Source: Pogonophryne albipinna (lineage: Eukaryota; Chordata; Actinopteri; Perciformes; Artedidraconidae). From it: a stretch of 64,000 nt of DNA. Shown here piece after piece: positions 19,274-30,800 of this stretch. The notes beneath the pieces are model-generated. The model was not told the origin of the DNA. It saw only the letters and a program-made list of their open reading frames with translations, and did not search any database. Position 1 is the first letter of the stretch, and the number at the start of each line of letters is the position of its first letter. The translations under genes and the position numbers were made by a program. The stretch is taken from assembly GCA_028583405.1 (NCBI GenBank), contig CM053256.1:800424-864423 (forward strand). The letters run 5' to 3'.

Positions 19274-20333
19274 CTGTTTGTATCCTTTTCGCATTATAGA
19301 AAATGACATCACCCATTAACAATTGATATTGTAATGCAACATCACATGCACTCATGAGACTATGGACAAAGATAATGAATGAAACAACACAACGAGAGAT
19401 GAAGAGAAAATAAAAAGATGTGTGAAGTCTTGTGTGGCCAAGCATCTTCCTCCCCTGGGACCTGCAGTCTCTGAAGAGGCATGCGATGAAAAACATGTCC
19501 GCTAAGTTGTCATGGTGGTGATGTGGTATGTCAAGGTTAAATAATGTTCTAATGTGTTGGGCAGATTGCAGTTTCTGTGTAGCCTGCGTGGCCCCGGCCT
19601 CTGGCAGGATGCCCGGCCGGCTCTTTAATACCATTTGCAGTGGAGTTAAGCAGTCTGCAGGCTGCTCGTCTTCACAATCAGCCAAAGGGGCACCGCGGGG
19701 CACTGTGTAATTCTGCAAAAGGAGTTGAGTGGGCTAGTCTATACTTTCTCTGACCTCTGTATATAACGCTTGGTGCAGCTGACTCTCAGGAGGGTAAATC
19801 TGATAAGTGTGAGGCTAGAGAGTGTGGATTTAATAAACCTCTGCAGGCATTCAAGTGCAGCTGAAGCCATGTGAAACAGTAATGGCTGTCACTGGATAAA
19901 AAGAGGTGAAAACTGTCAGCAATCAATCGTTGAAGAGCTGCAGTAATGAACTCTGACCGTGGTTACATCGCGTGTAAACAATATTAATATAACAGACTGA
20001 AGCATTAGCCTCGTAGCAGTGCTGTGTGTGTAGTCAAATGATGTCAACCAGCTTTAATTAAATATTCAGGTAACCTGCCAACATCCCTGCTGAAGGAATA
20101 TGTTGTATGTTTTCAATGTGCTATAAGGTTATTGTCTTATTTACAGTCTTTAGTTTTTTACTCCAGCCATAAATAAATACCAGCAACCCTTTTGGTTATA
20201 TTATGTTAGATTGTATCAATGATTTTACAGTTGTGTTCTGTTCCAGATGTAGTGCCACATGTTCTGTTTTTTGTCTGTCTCTTAATGTTATGCTGCATGA
20301 ACTTAAATAAAGATATGTATATGAGGGGGACCC
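19274..20333. other. Intergenic sequence, no gene seen
   Basis: No exon, repeat or RNA gene could be supported. Several short open frames on the minus strand (for example 19254-19718) have no recognisable motif. Confidence 0.45.
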
Positions 20334-20745
20334 AAGTTCCCATCAGCAAAAACATGTGGGTTTGCAATCCTGGCTCCAAAATGGTGGAATGAGCTCCCCA
20401 TTGACATCAGGACAGCAGACAGCTTGCACACCTTCCGGCGCAGACTGAAAACTCATCTCTTTCGACTCCACTTCAAGCAATAGAATGAATAAAATTAAAA
20501 TAAAAAGCACTCATATACTAACTAAACACTTACATACTAACAAAGCACTTATATACTAACTAAGGACTGGCTTAGCTAAAGCCAGTTGAGTAGCACTTGA
20601 AATGTTTTGGCTCTATAAAACCTAATGTACTTATATGATTCTGTTTTCTTCAAGTTTGTATCTTCTTGGTCGAATGCACTTATTGTAAGTCGCTTTGGAT
20701 AAAAGTGTCAGCTAAATGCAATGTAATGTCATGTCATGTAATGTA
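20334..20745 (+). mobile_element. LINE 3' end (L2-like tail)
   Basis: The + strand carries the C-terminal reading LAILAPKWWNELPIDIRT-like then SLHTFRRRLKTHLFRLHF and a stop, followed by a 3'UTR ending in 'taagtcgctttggataaaag' and 'gctaaatgcaatgtaatg'. The same tail occurs in the SINE at 24431-24640 and inverted at 460-510 and 39062-39115. The 5' part is lost. Confidence 0.75.
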
Positions 20746-20829
20746 TATATGTTTACCCTTTATCTGAGATACACCAGGGTTTGTTGGGACACTTTTTACT
20801 CCCGGTTTACTTTATGTAACCATCATAGA

Positions 20830-22265
20830 ATATTTAAGCTTGAACAACATTCTATCTCCTCACCAGTCAGGCTTTAGGAAGCAGCACAGTACAGTAACGG
20901 CTGCTTTGAAAGTAGTGAATGACATTGTTGAAGGCTTGGACGCAAAGAGCTACTGTGCTGCCCTTTTTATAGACTTATCCAAGGCATTTGATACGTGGAC
21001 CATGAAGCTATCTCATATAGCCTGATATAGGCCTGTCTGACCAAGCTGTTGGTTGGTTTGCAAACTATCTTTCAAATCGCAAGCAATGTGTAAAATTCAG
21101 CGGTCTCTCCTCAAGCTTTCTTAATGTGCCCAGAGGCGTTCCTCAAGGTTCGGTCTTGGGACCGAACCTTTTTACTATTTATATAAATGATGTGGGACAA
21201 AGTATTGATGCCTCTGTACATCTATATGCAGATGATACTGTTGTGTACTGTTGTGCTCGCACTGTTGCCCTTGCATTTGAACGTCTGCAGTCTGCTTTTG
21301 ACACTTTTCAGTCACATCTGTTCCACCTTAGGTTGGTGTTAAATTCAGATAAGACAAAAGTCATGTTGTTTTCCAATAAGAACAAGTTACCAACTGTTCT
21401 TCCCTGCATCATGTCTGCACAGCATAACCCCATTGAAGCTGTTAACACCTACAGATACTTAGGCATCACCATAGATGAAAATCTCTGCTTCAAACCACAT
21501 ATTGACAATCTCTTAAGGAAATTGAAATTAAAGCTGGGATTGTTTTTTAGAAACAAGGCCTGCTTCTCCACAAGTGCGAGGAAACGCCTTGTAGCTGCTA
21601 CATTTTTGCCGCTCTTGGACTATGGGGATGTTGTGTACATGAACGCCTCAGCGCACTCCCTTCATCTGCTGGACGCTGTTTACCATGGGGCTCTGAGGTT
21701 CATAACCAACTGTAAACCCCTCACACACCACTGTACGCTGTACGCTTTAGTCAACTGGACATCATTATCAATGCGCAGATCACTGCACTGGTACAAACTA
21801 ATCTATACCGCTATGCTTGGACTGCTGCCCCTCTACATATCCACTTACATATCACACAAACAGTACAGCTATAGACTACGATCTCAAAATTACATCACTC
21901 TGTCCGTCCCCTCAGTACGCACGGTGCTTGGGAAAAAAGCCATATCATACTCTGCCCCCTCGACCTGGAACACACTTCAGCAGGAACTTAAGCTGACCAC
22001 TTTTATACCCATCACGGATTTTAAACTCATTTTTAAAAAGCTGGAGAAATCATCTGTGGGTGTTTGCACCTGCTATATCTGACTGTATATGGATTTTAAT
22101 GACTACTTTTTTACGATGTTGTATTTTAGTGTTGCCTCTGTGTTTAGTGTCCTGTCTGTCTGTAACTTTGTGTGGTAGTGTTACCACTGACAGGTCTCTC
22201 TTGAAAATGAGACCTTGTGTCTCAATGAGATCTACACCTGTATAAATAAAGGCTAAACAAAATAA
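20830..22265 (+). pseudogene. Non-LTR retrotransposon reverse transcriptase relic
   Basis: Two + strand open pieces, 20830-21010 and 21126-22082, encode consecutive parts of one reverse transcriptase: SPHQSGFRKQHSTVTAAL, FIDLSKAFDT, then VPRGVPQGSVLGP, LYADDTVVY (the YxDD active site) and LNSDKTKVMLFSNK, followed by the thumb and a C-terminal SAPSTWNTLQQELK region. A lost base near 21000 and further damage up to 21125 break the frame. The endonuclease and 5' half are absent. The 3'UTR ends 'aataaaggctaaacaaaat'. It belongs to the L2/CR1/Rex-type group; the exact clade needs alignment. Confidence 0.88.
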
Positions 22266-23039
22266 AAAATAGACTGTATATAGGGTTAGAATATTCTTAC
22301 CAGCAGCACATGAAAGGTTGAGGACTGCAATTATACAATACTCAAAATCATTTAATTCTGCTTTACCTACATCACTCTGGCATTTAACATTTACAAGACT
22401 TTACATTTTAAACTATATTTGTATGTGTCTATTTGGCATCACCAATCACTATAAATTCCATTTGAGCATTCTTATTGTTTTATTGTTGTATATATATTCT
22501 CATTTACATAATGTTACATATTCATGTTGTTGATATTATTGTTATACTGTTTATCTAAAATTGAGAAACTGTAACCAATCTACCACCCAGGGATCAATAA
22601 AGTATTTCTGATTCTGATTGAATGTCAGATATAATAACAATAATAATAATAATAATAACTTTATTAATACAGCACTTTTCAAAACAAAGTTACTTGTGCT
22701 TTACATGTATTTAAAACAAGCCGTTCAGGAGAAAACAGAACATTAGGTCAACCATCCCGGCGTAAACTATATGAATACAATGGAAAAAATAAAGTAAAAT
22801 CAAACAAAACATGGATGTAGATGGCATGGCATTATTAATGAGGACAGGCTTTAAAATATATGAGTTTTTAGAAGTGATGTATCAGTGACATGCTGCTGGG
22901 TATACTATCTGTCATGGAGCAATACGTACAATATTTAAATATAGTAAAGTGTGAGTATAGAGTAGATAAAAAACCCTCAAGTAAAATACATGTATCCCAA
23001 ATGTGACCCTTCATTTTATTCTACTGCACTGACCCAGAG
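22266..23039. other. Intergenic sequence with LINE tails
   Basis: A plus-strand tail ends near 22618 in 'ataaagtatttctgattctg', and a minus-strand tail starts at 22630 with (AATAAT)n and 'ctttattaatacagcactt'. They are remnants of two further non-LTR elements facing each other. No gene is seen. Confidence 0.5.
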
Positions 23040-23520
23040 CCCTATAATAGAAATATATACGGCGCTGCACTGACCCTCTCGCGCGCTTTTGGACTACAAA
23101 CTCACCAGTGTTATGTGTAGTCCAACCTCATTGGTCCATGAATTGACCACCACAGCCAATCAGATCCCTCCTTCCAACATGCAAAAAAACCTGAAGTTGT
23201 TGTCCTATTTCCTCGACTGGTAACGTCTGAGTGCGGTGGGTAATGTTGCATTTATTTGACTTATTTGTACATAAATGCTACTGTTTCGGTGAGATATAGC
23301 TCATTGATATTCATGTTATGGAGTTTCTCGACGGGGGGAGACAGCTAATGGTAACTTTAAGTCTGTCGCCGCCATTACACCACCGAAGAAGCGTATACCG
23401 CCCTCCTTCTTCGTGTCTTTTCTTCTTCTTCTTCTCCTTCTACCAGAAACTAGGCACCACTGGTCCAAGCGGCAAAAAGTGGTTTAGACACCGGCTAATG
23501 TAGCTACAGCTCCCCGCTAT
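23040..23520 (+). promoter_or_regulatory. Candidate promoter / 5' non-coding exon of the zinc-finger gene
   Basis: The region has more GC and CpG than its surroundings, an inverted CCAAT box (ctcattggtcc, 23129) and a forward one (cagccaatcag, 23154), and lies about 4.2 kb upstream of a coding exon whose acceptor sits two bases before its ATG. That exon therefore needs a spliced 5' leader. No TATA box is seen. The start site and the 5' exon borders cannot be fixed from sequence alone. Confidence 0.35.
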
Positions 23521-23807
23521 AAATACATGTTCTCACGGTTGTTTGATCAGCTTCCGATATAGCAAGAGAGCTAGCTAACCACGCCGGGGAAACGCTAGCC
23601 ATTTTGCTAGAAAAATGGCTATCGTTGCATGTTAGCAACACAGTAACTGGTCAAAGGTAACACGGTATGCTAGCTGGATGCTAAGGTGCTAGCTCGGGTC
23701 AGACAGGCTAAACTGTCAAATGAGCTAACATGAGGCTTTATTATTGGCCTGCGATTGCATCAACTAGGAGTTATTGGTATTTTGCTGGTTTTCCATGTCC
23801 CCTTGTG

Positions 23808-24325
23808 AGTCAATATCGCACTGACATTGACCCTGCCTGTAACCCTCACAGCTACCTAAACATTGAATGTCATGTAACCATAGACATGCAACTCACATAC
23901 ATGGGCACATGTTAAGTACACCTGTCTAATGCAGAATGTAACAAAAGCAACTGTTACTCCAGAATACTAAATTCTTATTTAAGTGTTGTGTATATTTCAC
24001 ATTATTAATCAAAATCTACAAAGTCACTAAATATGTTATATAAATGTACTGTAGTAAAAGTACACTATTAACCTCTGCATTGTTGTGGGGTAGAAGTACA
24101 AAGTAGCAACCATTTTAAATACTTAAGTAAAGTACAAGTCCCTCAAAATTGTAGTTAAGTACAGTGCTTGAGTAAATACACTTAATTAATTTTGACCACT
24201 GGTGTGTAGGTCCCTTTTTGGGTCAATATTGGACTGACATTGACCCTGTAACACTCACAGCTACCTAAACATTGCATGTCATGTAACCAACATTCATGGC
24301 ACATGTTAAGTACGCCTAATGATTA
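23808..24325. repeat. Local direct duplication flanking a hAT-like MITE
   Basis: About 110 bases at 23808-23930 (gtcaatatcgcactgacatt ... cacatgttaagtacacct) recur at 24218-24325 (gtcaatattggactgacatt ... cacatgttaagtacgcct). Between them lies a sequence ending 'acagtgcttgagtaaataca' and 'gaccactgg', related to the hAT MITE at 43111-43209. Confidence 0.75.
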
Positions 24326-24430
24326 CATGCACAATGAAAACAATAAAATAAAAAGGAACTGATGTTTGCAGGTAAATGTGTTAAAAGCAGAAGTAAATCA
24401 CTTCAAATCTGGGTCTTTACGAGATGTATG

Positions 24431-24640
24431 AGGCTGTGGCTCAGTAGTGTGCTGGACTTCGAATCAGGGGGTAGCAAGTTCGAGTCCCACTGCAGTCAGC
24501 ATGTCGTTGTGTCCCTGGGCAAGACACTTCACCCCAAATTGCTCCTGTGGGGATTGTCCACAGTACTGAATGTATGTAAGTCACTTTGGATAAAAGCGTC
24601 TAACAAATTACATGGAATTTAATAATGTAATGTAGCCGTC
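24431..24640 (+). mobile_element. tRNA-derived SINE with LINE-like tail
   Basis: The head has a pol III A box (TGGCTCAGTAGTG) and a B box (GTTCGAGTCCC) at tRNA-like spacing; the body reads 'tgtccctgggcaagacactt', a common fish SINE core; the tail 'taagtcactttggataaaag' matches the LINE 3' end at 20690. It is a retroposed SINE and not a functional tRNA, because the anticodon and acceptor arms do not pair. Confidence 0.85.
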
Positions 24641-24665
24641 TTGCAAAAACTGAGTGGTATAAATC

Positions 24666-26150
24666 CAGGGCCGGCCCTAGACTTTTGGGGGCCCCAAGCG
24701 AGCTTTGGCTTGGGGGCCCCCCTCACTCTAGCGCGTTCTCACTACACAGAACACGGAACCAACTTTTGTCTTATGACGTTAGCATAAGCACACATATTGT
24801 ATAAATAAGCATGTAAACACCGTGGACCTAACCTCCTCTAGGGGGGTCCTCACCTCCTCTAGGGAGGTCCGGGGGCATGCCCCCCTGGGAAGATTTTTTT
24901 ATTTTAAATATTGAAGTTAAAAGCATCAATCTGGTGCACTTTGAGAGCAAAATGAAGAGATCTATGGATACATCTCTCAACACCCATAAGAAACAGAACT
25001 GTAAACAGATTTTTCTTTATGGACATTTTACAAATTACTTAAACTGTATTCTTGTTTTGTTATATAGTATTTCATAACTGTTTTTCATTTATTCTCTCTG
25101 GCTGTCCATCTCATAATGTTCACATAGAAAATAGCTGTCAATAGGAATATCATTCAGAAGAATTATAATTTCTTGCAAAAATCTGTCACAAAGAGAGGTT
25201 GCACATTTAAATTCAGGTGTTGTTATGGCAACGTCAGTGGCCAACCAGCCACATTTACTGCTGCAAATACGTTCAAACATGCTGTTGACACGTAAAGCAG
25301 TGGCAACTATGCCACCATTTCAGCTGACTTTTTCTCAGAAATACTGTCACATAACATCCATATATTTCAGTGCTAGGTTGATGCTTAGCTAAGCTAACTA
25401 TGAAACACTTTAACTGACAGGACTCAGGATCAACTGTGGACTGTAAGGTAGCTTCTAGCTTCATGTCGAACAGTAAGTCAACATTTCCCAGAGAGCTTTC
25501 TTTTAAATCACCAGGTAACGCTAAAAAACATTACATTTAGATTGTATGACAAAGTGTTTATTTAATATCTCTGGCTAGCTATAGCTACTTGCTAACGGTT
25601 TAGCTTACATGTTCGCATAACTTGGAAGTTTACTGACATTTACATACCTTGTTTACCTGGCTCAAGTGGTGGCTCTGGGGTTGTTGTGTGAGCCACCACT
25701 TGAGAATTGTCGTATTTTTTAAGAAAATGTTTTCTTATGTCCATCTTCAAAAACTCTGAGTCCGACTGACAGTTTATTTTAAACATTGTCACAGCTCACA
25801 GGATAGGTACCTGTCAGCCAATAAGACAGATGTGTATTTCCATTCAACTGTCTGGTTGGTCTGGTGTCTTGCCTCTGTTGCATTCACTGAACACGGGAAA
25901 TTACAATCCTGCCGTCCTCTCTTGTGTCATGATGAGGTTCAGGTAGCACGGTTAATGTATTATATTATTGACTCAATAATATAATACATGACTTTGAGAG
26001 TAGGCAATCTAGGCATATTAACACAATTAATTAAACATACTTATCACGCTGACGGTGTACTGAAAAAATATTTTTTTGCTAGGGGGCCCCTTAGTGGCCG
26101 CGGGCCCCTAAGCGGCCACTTATGTCGCTTAATGGGTCTGGCCGGCTCTG
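24666..26150. mobile_element. hAT-type element with CAGGGCCGGCC ends
   Basis: Left end CAGGGCCGGCCCTAGAC, right end GTCTGGCCGGCTCTG, inverted to each other. Flanks TATAAATC (24658-24665) and TGTAAATC (26151-26158) form an 8 bp target duplication with one mismatch. The 1485 bp interior has no intact transposase. Part of it (24840-25000) recurs in inverse orientation at 57300-57475. Confidence 0.85.
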
Positions 26151-26158
26151 TGTAAATC

Positions 26159-27684
26159 GGACCATTCAACCTGACATTAAAGATTTTGCCAAAGGTAGAA
26201 GAATAACTCAGATATAGATATTTTTGTACATCCTGAAAATGTCACAAATAAAGATTTGAAAGATCAAAATCTCTCAGTTGTAACACATTCAGTCAGTCTA
26301 CTCACTTTCTTCTAAATCATATTGGAGATACAAAGGCACAACAAATGTATCTTATCTGACCAATCAACCTGACATTATAGATTCAGCTGTGAAGAAAAAA
26401 GCACCTACTACTAGACTGTCTTCCCAACAGGGGGTAGTGAGGCACTATTACAATATTTGATGGTTTAAATTATGCGTTTATATTCAATATTTTCTTCATG
26501 CATAAACAAGACACACAAAACCAAAATCAACATTAAAGTTATCCCACTAACACGTTTTGCCACTGTAGCAAGATCATTTGTTATAGATCCACATTGTTGT
26601 TCATAAAACTGTGGAAAACGTTTCAGTGAGACAAAATATTGCATTTAATGAGATGAAACTTCAAGTTAAAATGACTTTTTCAATGATTTAATCCCAAAAA
26701 TACTGTCCTGCTGCTTCAAAAACTCACTTAATCACTGAACCTGCCTCTGAAAACCTTCCCTAGTGCTACAAAACCCCCTATTTGATTCTTAGTTTTTCTA
26801 AAACTTTTTTAGGCAATTACTTATTTTAGACAAGGTTCCTTTTTTATCTGTAATCCCTTTTTTAAAGATGTCAGTAGGAACACATGAGATGTCACCGACA
26901 CACTGGGGAAGTTACAAAGCATTGACAGCCAGACTAACATCGCACTGATCTTCTCTTGTCATGGGATTTGTCGACAATAACAAAATGTAAAATATTGCCA
27001 GTGGCCTTATCCTTTGAAGTCATAGCCTTGTCTGTCAATGAAAATGATCAACAAAGGTGTGTCACTTTGGTGTCTATCAAAGCTATTGATATGTTGGTCT
27101 TTCGAGGGGTTCTCTGATTAATATAGTTCTTTTTTCAAAGGAGAGCTTTGCAGCTGCAGTCAGAGGTCTGATTGGTATCCAGAGAGTCGGACGGATTGCA
27201 GAGATTGTGTTTGATTATAGCTACTTTCAGCAGCAGCATGTGCTAGACTGCACTTCCAGTGGGTCCAATTACAGCACATATCTAATTGATGTTGGAGCTA
27301 AATGTCTGTTCAGCCCACGAATTGGCAGGAAAATAGAGACTTGGCGAGGTCTCCACCTGATCCGCAACCTGCATGGTCAAAATAACAATTAGCTCAGGCT
27401 CAGGCACGGTGAGTCATCCTGGCAACCCGGGGTTCGCCTCCTGCCGCTGTGTCCAAGCTGTTGCCTTGATAATATATGCAGGCACTTCTTTTCATCAGGA
27501 GAGGGCAATGTTCACAACCTAACTTAATATAATGCAATGGTTGGAAGGCATCTGTATAAGGCTCACGTTTTGATATTACTTTCTATATTCTAAGCATGGT
27601 GGGTTTTGTGAACCGTTTCCCCTTTTAATTAAATCAGTTTTGCATTGCTCTGTTTTTTAAATTTAATTTGTTCTCATTCCCTGG
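26159..27684 (+). other. Upstream region before first coding zinc-finger exon
   Basis: 26160-26450 shares scattered words ('catcctgaaaatgtcacaaa', 'gtctactcact', 'caacctgacattatagatt') with 28440-28530 and is probably an old repeat. The rest looks unique. It is likely intronic or leader sequence of the zinc-finger gene if the start region is at 23 kb. Confidence 0.4.
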
Positions 27685-27687
27685 CAG

Positions 27688-27863
27688 CCATGGAAGCTCT
27701 GGAGGCCATGGAGAGTTCGTCGGTGTACATGTGCTTCCCCTGCTACCAGGAGTTCAACACGCTGGAAGAAGTGCTTCAGCACCAGTTGACATGCACTGCT
27801 GAGGATGAGCAGCAGGAAACATCTGCAACCACCCCTGTCACTGTTCCCCTGCTGCAGAACCAG
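27688..27863 (+). CDS. Zinc-finger gene exon with start codon
   Basis: Acceptor CTGGCAG ends at 27687; ATG is at 27690-27692, so an untranslated leader exon must lie upstream. The 58 codons begin MEALEAMESSSVYMCFPCYQ and include a C2HC finger-like module C-x2-C-x12-H-x3-C (residues 15-35). The NTLEEVLQHQ segment matches the NTLEEVLSHQ-type first finger of ZNF526/ZNF574 proteins as I recall them. Donor CAG|GTAAAT, phase 0. Confidence 0.88.
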
Positions 27864-30800
27864 GTAAATACTCACTTATCATCTTGATTCTAGCTGGCAG
27901 ACGAACCATAAACACCAATTTAACACCAAGATCAGATGTGGTCTGACACAAGCAGCGTGATCACATAAAAGCCTTTCGATGAGATCTGGGCAGTGACATT
28001 GAAGCGACAAATATAACTTTAGTAATAAATTCACAATGTTCTGCTACTCATCATAGCAATAGTAACCTTGATCAGAGCACTTAACATTGAGTTGTTTGCA
28101 ATAATTTACTGACTGACTCATTTCAAGGGGTTGCTGCGTATTAAAATCTGATTTAGTTGCACGTTGACGTCATAAATTCAGTCATAAAAATAACCAATAG
28201 GTGTCTTTTTGGAATAGAAAGTGATAGTGTTTATTGGGGGATGAAAATTAGCTATAATATTTGCAAGTTTATTCGGTTTATGCAGAAGTCTTTCTACAAT
28301 CATCCTGCAATACATCCTACACTCACGGAGGTTATAGAGCAGGGGTGTCAAACTCCTTTTAATGTATGGGTCACATACAGCCCAATTTGATATCAAGTCA
28401 TAAAACCAATAACTTATTCAGAACAAAATGTATAATAACAACTCTCTTGTACAAGAACATCCTGAAAATGTCACAAATAGGGATCAGTAAAATCCAAATC
28501 AATCAAATGTAGTCAGACTACTCACTGTCAAACTCAACAACAATATAGTATTTGATGTTGTTATCATTCAAACGCTTGTTATCTCAAAATGTTTTTAAAC
28601 CTCCATATATTTCCACCCCCGGGTAGTAATGCTTGCATCAGCTCTGCTCCAACTAAAGTGCAAGATATTGGGACATCAGGTTAAGTTATCCCCTGCCTTA
28701 CAATCCTTTTATAAATCAAACAGTTTGGCAGTGCCTTAACTGCACCGATATAGTTTGGTCTGATTTAGTGTTGGAGCTTTAGGTTTCAGAGGTTTAGCGT
28801 TCAGTATGTGTAGATCTTGACATTATGATGAAAGCGTTGGGCTTCAATCCACCTTTTTTTTATTGTCAATGGAAATCATACCGTTTCAGGGTGTCCGCGG
28901 GGTCTTAAAAAGTATTAAAAGTTGATAAATCAAATTAGCGAAAATGAAGGCTATTAAACGGCATTTTCCAAGGTATGACATTTTGTAGCTTGTTTTCAAT
29001 AAGTATCTCAATGGTCCAAAGAGGTTGTATTCTACAGTCTGCCTGAATGTAATCATTGTAGGTGTGTAGTGTGATTCTGTGTAGTTTGTTTATGGCATCC
29101 CGTTGGATTTGACGTCATCTGAACAGGACATCGCACGCTCACTGCTTGATAGCGCGAAGGTCCGTTTACGCCGGTTGCTAAGCAACATCGTTACGGGGAT
29201 ATGCAAGTCTGCGTCCAAATGGTTGGAAGATAAGGAGGAAGGACAATCAATACTGTATATAGTAGGACTGCTCAATTAATCGTATTTTAATCGCGATTAC
29301 GATTATGGCTTGCAACGATTACGAAAACAACGTAATCGAAATAAAACGATTATTTTTTTATTATTATGACTTTTTTTTTTTTTTTTTTTTTCAGTTGAAT
29401 TATACTTAAAGTTCAGGGTAATCAACTGTTAAAAACATACTGTTCACATTTTTCTCTCCAATAAATGGATGTTTTCAAAGTCAATGAATAATCGCATTTA
29501 CAATTATTGACCCAAATAATCGAGATTATGATTTTTGCCATAATCGAGCAGCCCTAGTATATAGTAAATGTGAGGTAAAGTGTGTCGCCAAGGTAACCGG
29601 TTAAAACTCCAAGTGACGATGAGGTCTTAAAATGTATGGAAAGGGTCTTAAAAAAAAAAAAGGTATTACATTTGACTTCAGGATTCCTGCATGAGCATAT
29701 ACTGGTGAACTTATACAAGACCAATATGTGATCTGTCAGACCTTTTAACTTGTACCCTGATAAATTGCCTTTGGCTGTGCGTTAAGGCCTGTAGATTATT
29801 CAACAGTTTTCTAAGTACTCGAGTGCCACCTGGACCTGCTTTCTGTCTGGGGCTGCTGCAAAATAACACATTAGCACTTTGTTTATCAGAGTAATGAGTC
29901 ACTAGAGAAGCAAACAGGTGTAACAGGCACAAATGTGGCCGTGCTGAAAGTGAATTGATTACGAAGTGCTGGATTTTTTTTTTTAATTAGGCTTTTTTAT
30001 TTCAGAATTTATTTGACAGTGAATGTTTTATAGGTTTAAATCGGCTCTGTTGAAGCATATAAAGCGTCGGGTTGAGCTGTTTCTGAAGTCAGGGCATTGC
30101 TTAATGGAGAGAATGATTTGTGTTGGTCATATGACAGCATGCAATATGGTAAAATATAAACGTGCATTTTGAGGTCCAGGATGCCACATTTACATGTAAT
30201 CGCACAAGTACATGCTCCAAAAGTATTAAACGATTAGGTTTGTCCCTGACCCTCAGTGTGATAAATGAAGGCAATGATTCAGGATGTAAATCAGTTGTTT
30301 TCACTCCTATGATATTTGAGAGGATTTCGTGGATTTTTTGCATCGTATTTAAATATTTTTTAGATATTATGTCCAGTTATTTTGATATGAAATTTGATTT
30401 GATTTGATTTATTTTGAATGTGTAAAACAATAATACAAAAATATACCATTATAATTATTATACAAAGAAAATTAAGCAGTGTCAAATTGTTATACACAAA
30501 TATTACTGATTGTAAGTTATGTATAAACAAATAACCTACTTAATTACACATCCGAAAAGGGGTGGGAAGAAGTTTACACTTATTCAATCCCACCCCGTCT
30601 CCCAAAAACTAAATTATTAACATATATATATATTCTTTTATTTTCTTAAAGAAATACATTTTTTGAAATCCATAAAAAATCCCGAGCTCTATTAATTCTG
30701 ATCCTTCAAAGATGCTATTTGCAGAGTTTCAAAAGTGAACAATAAGACGAGTTTCTGCGTTTAACTTTGACATATTTCGGTGCGACTTGAAATCTTTCTT

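Noticed and set aside
24431..24505. tRNA gene candidate with A and B boxes
   Set aside because: The arms do not pair as a tRNA and the sequence continues into a SINE core and a LINE-type tail.
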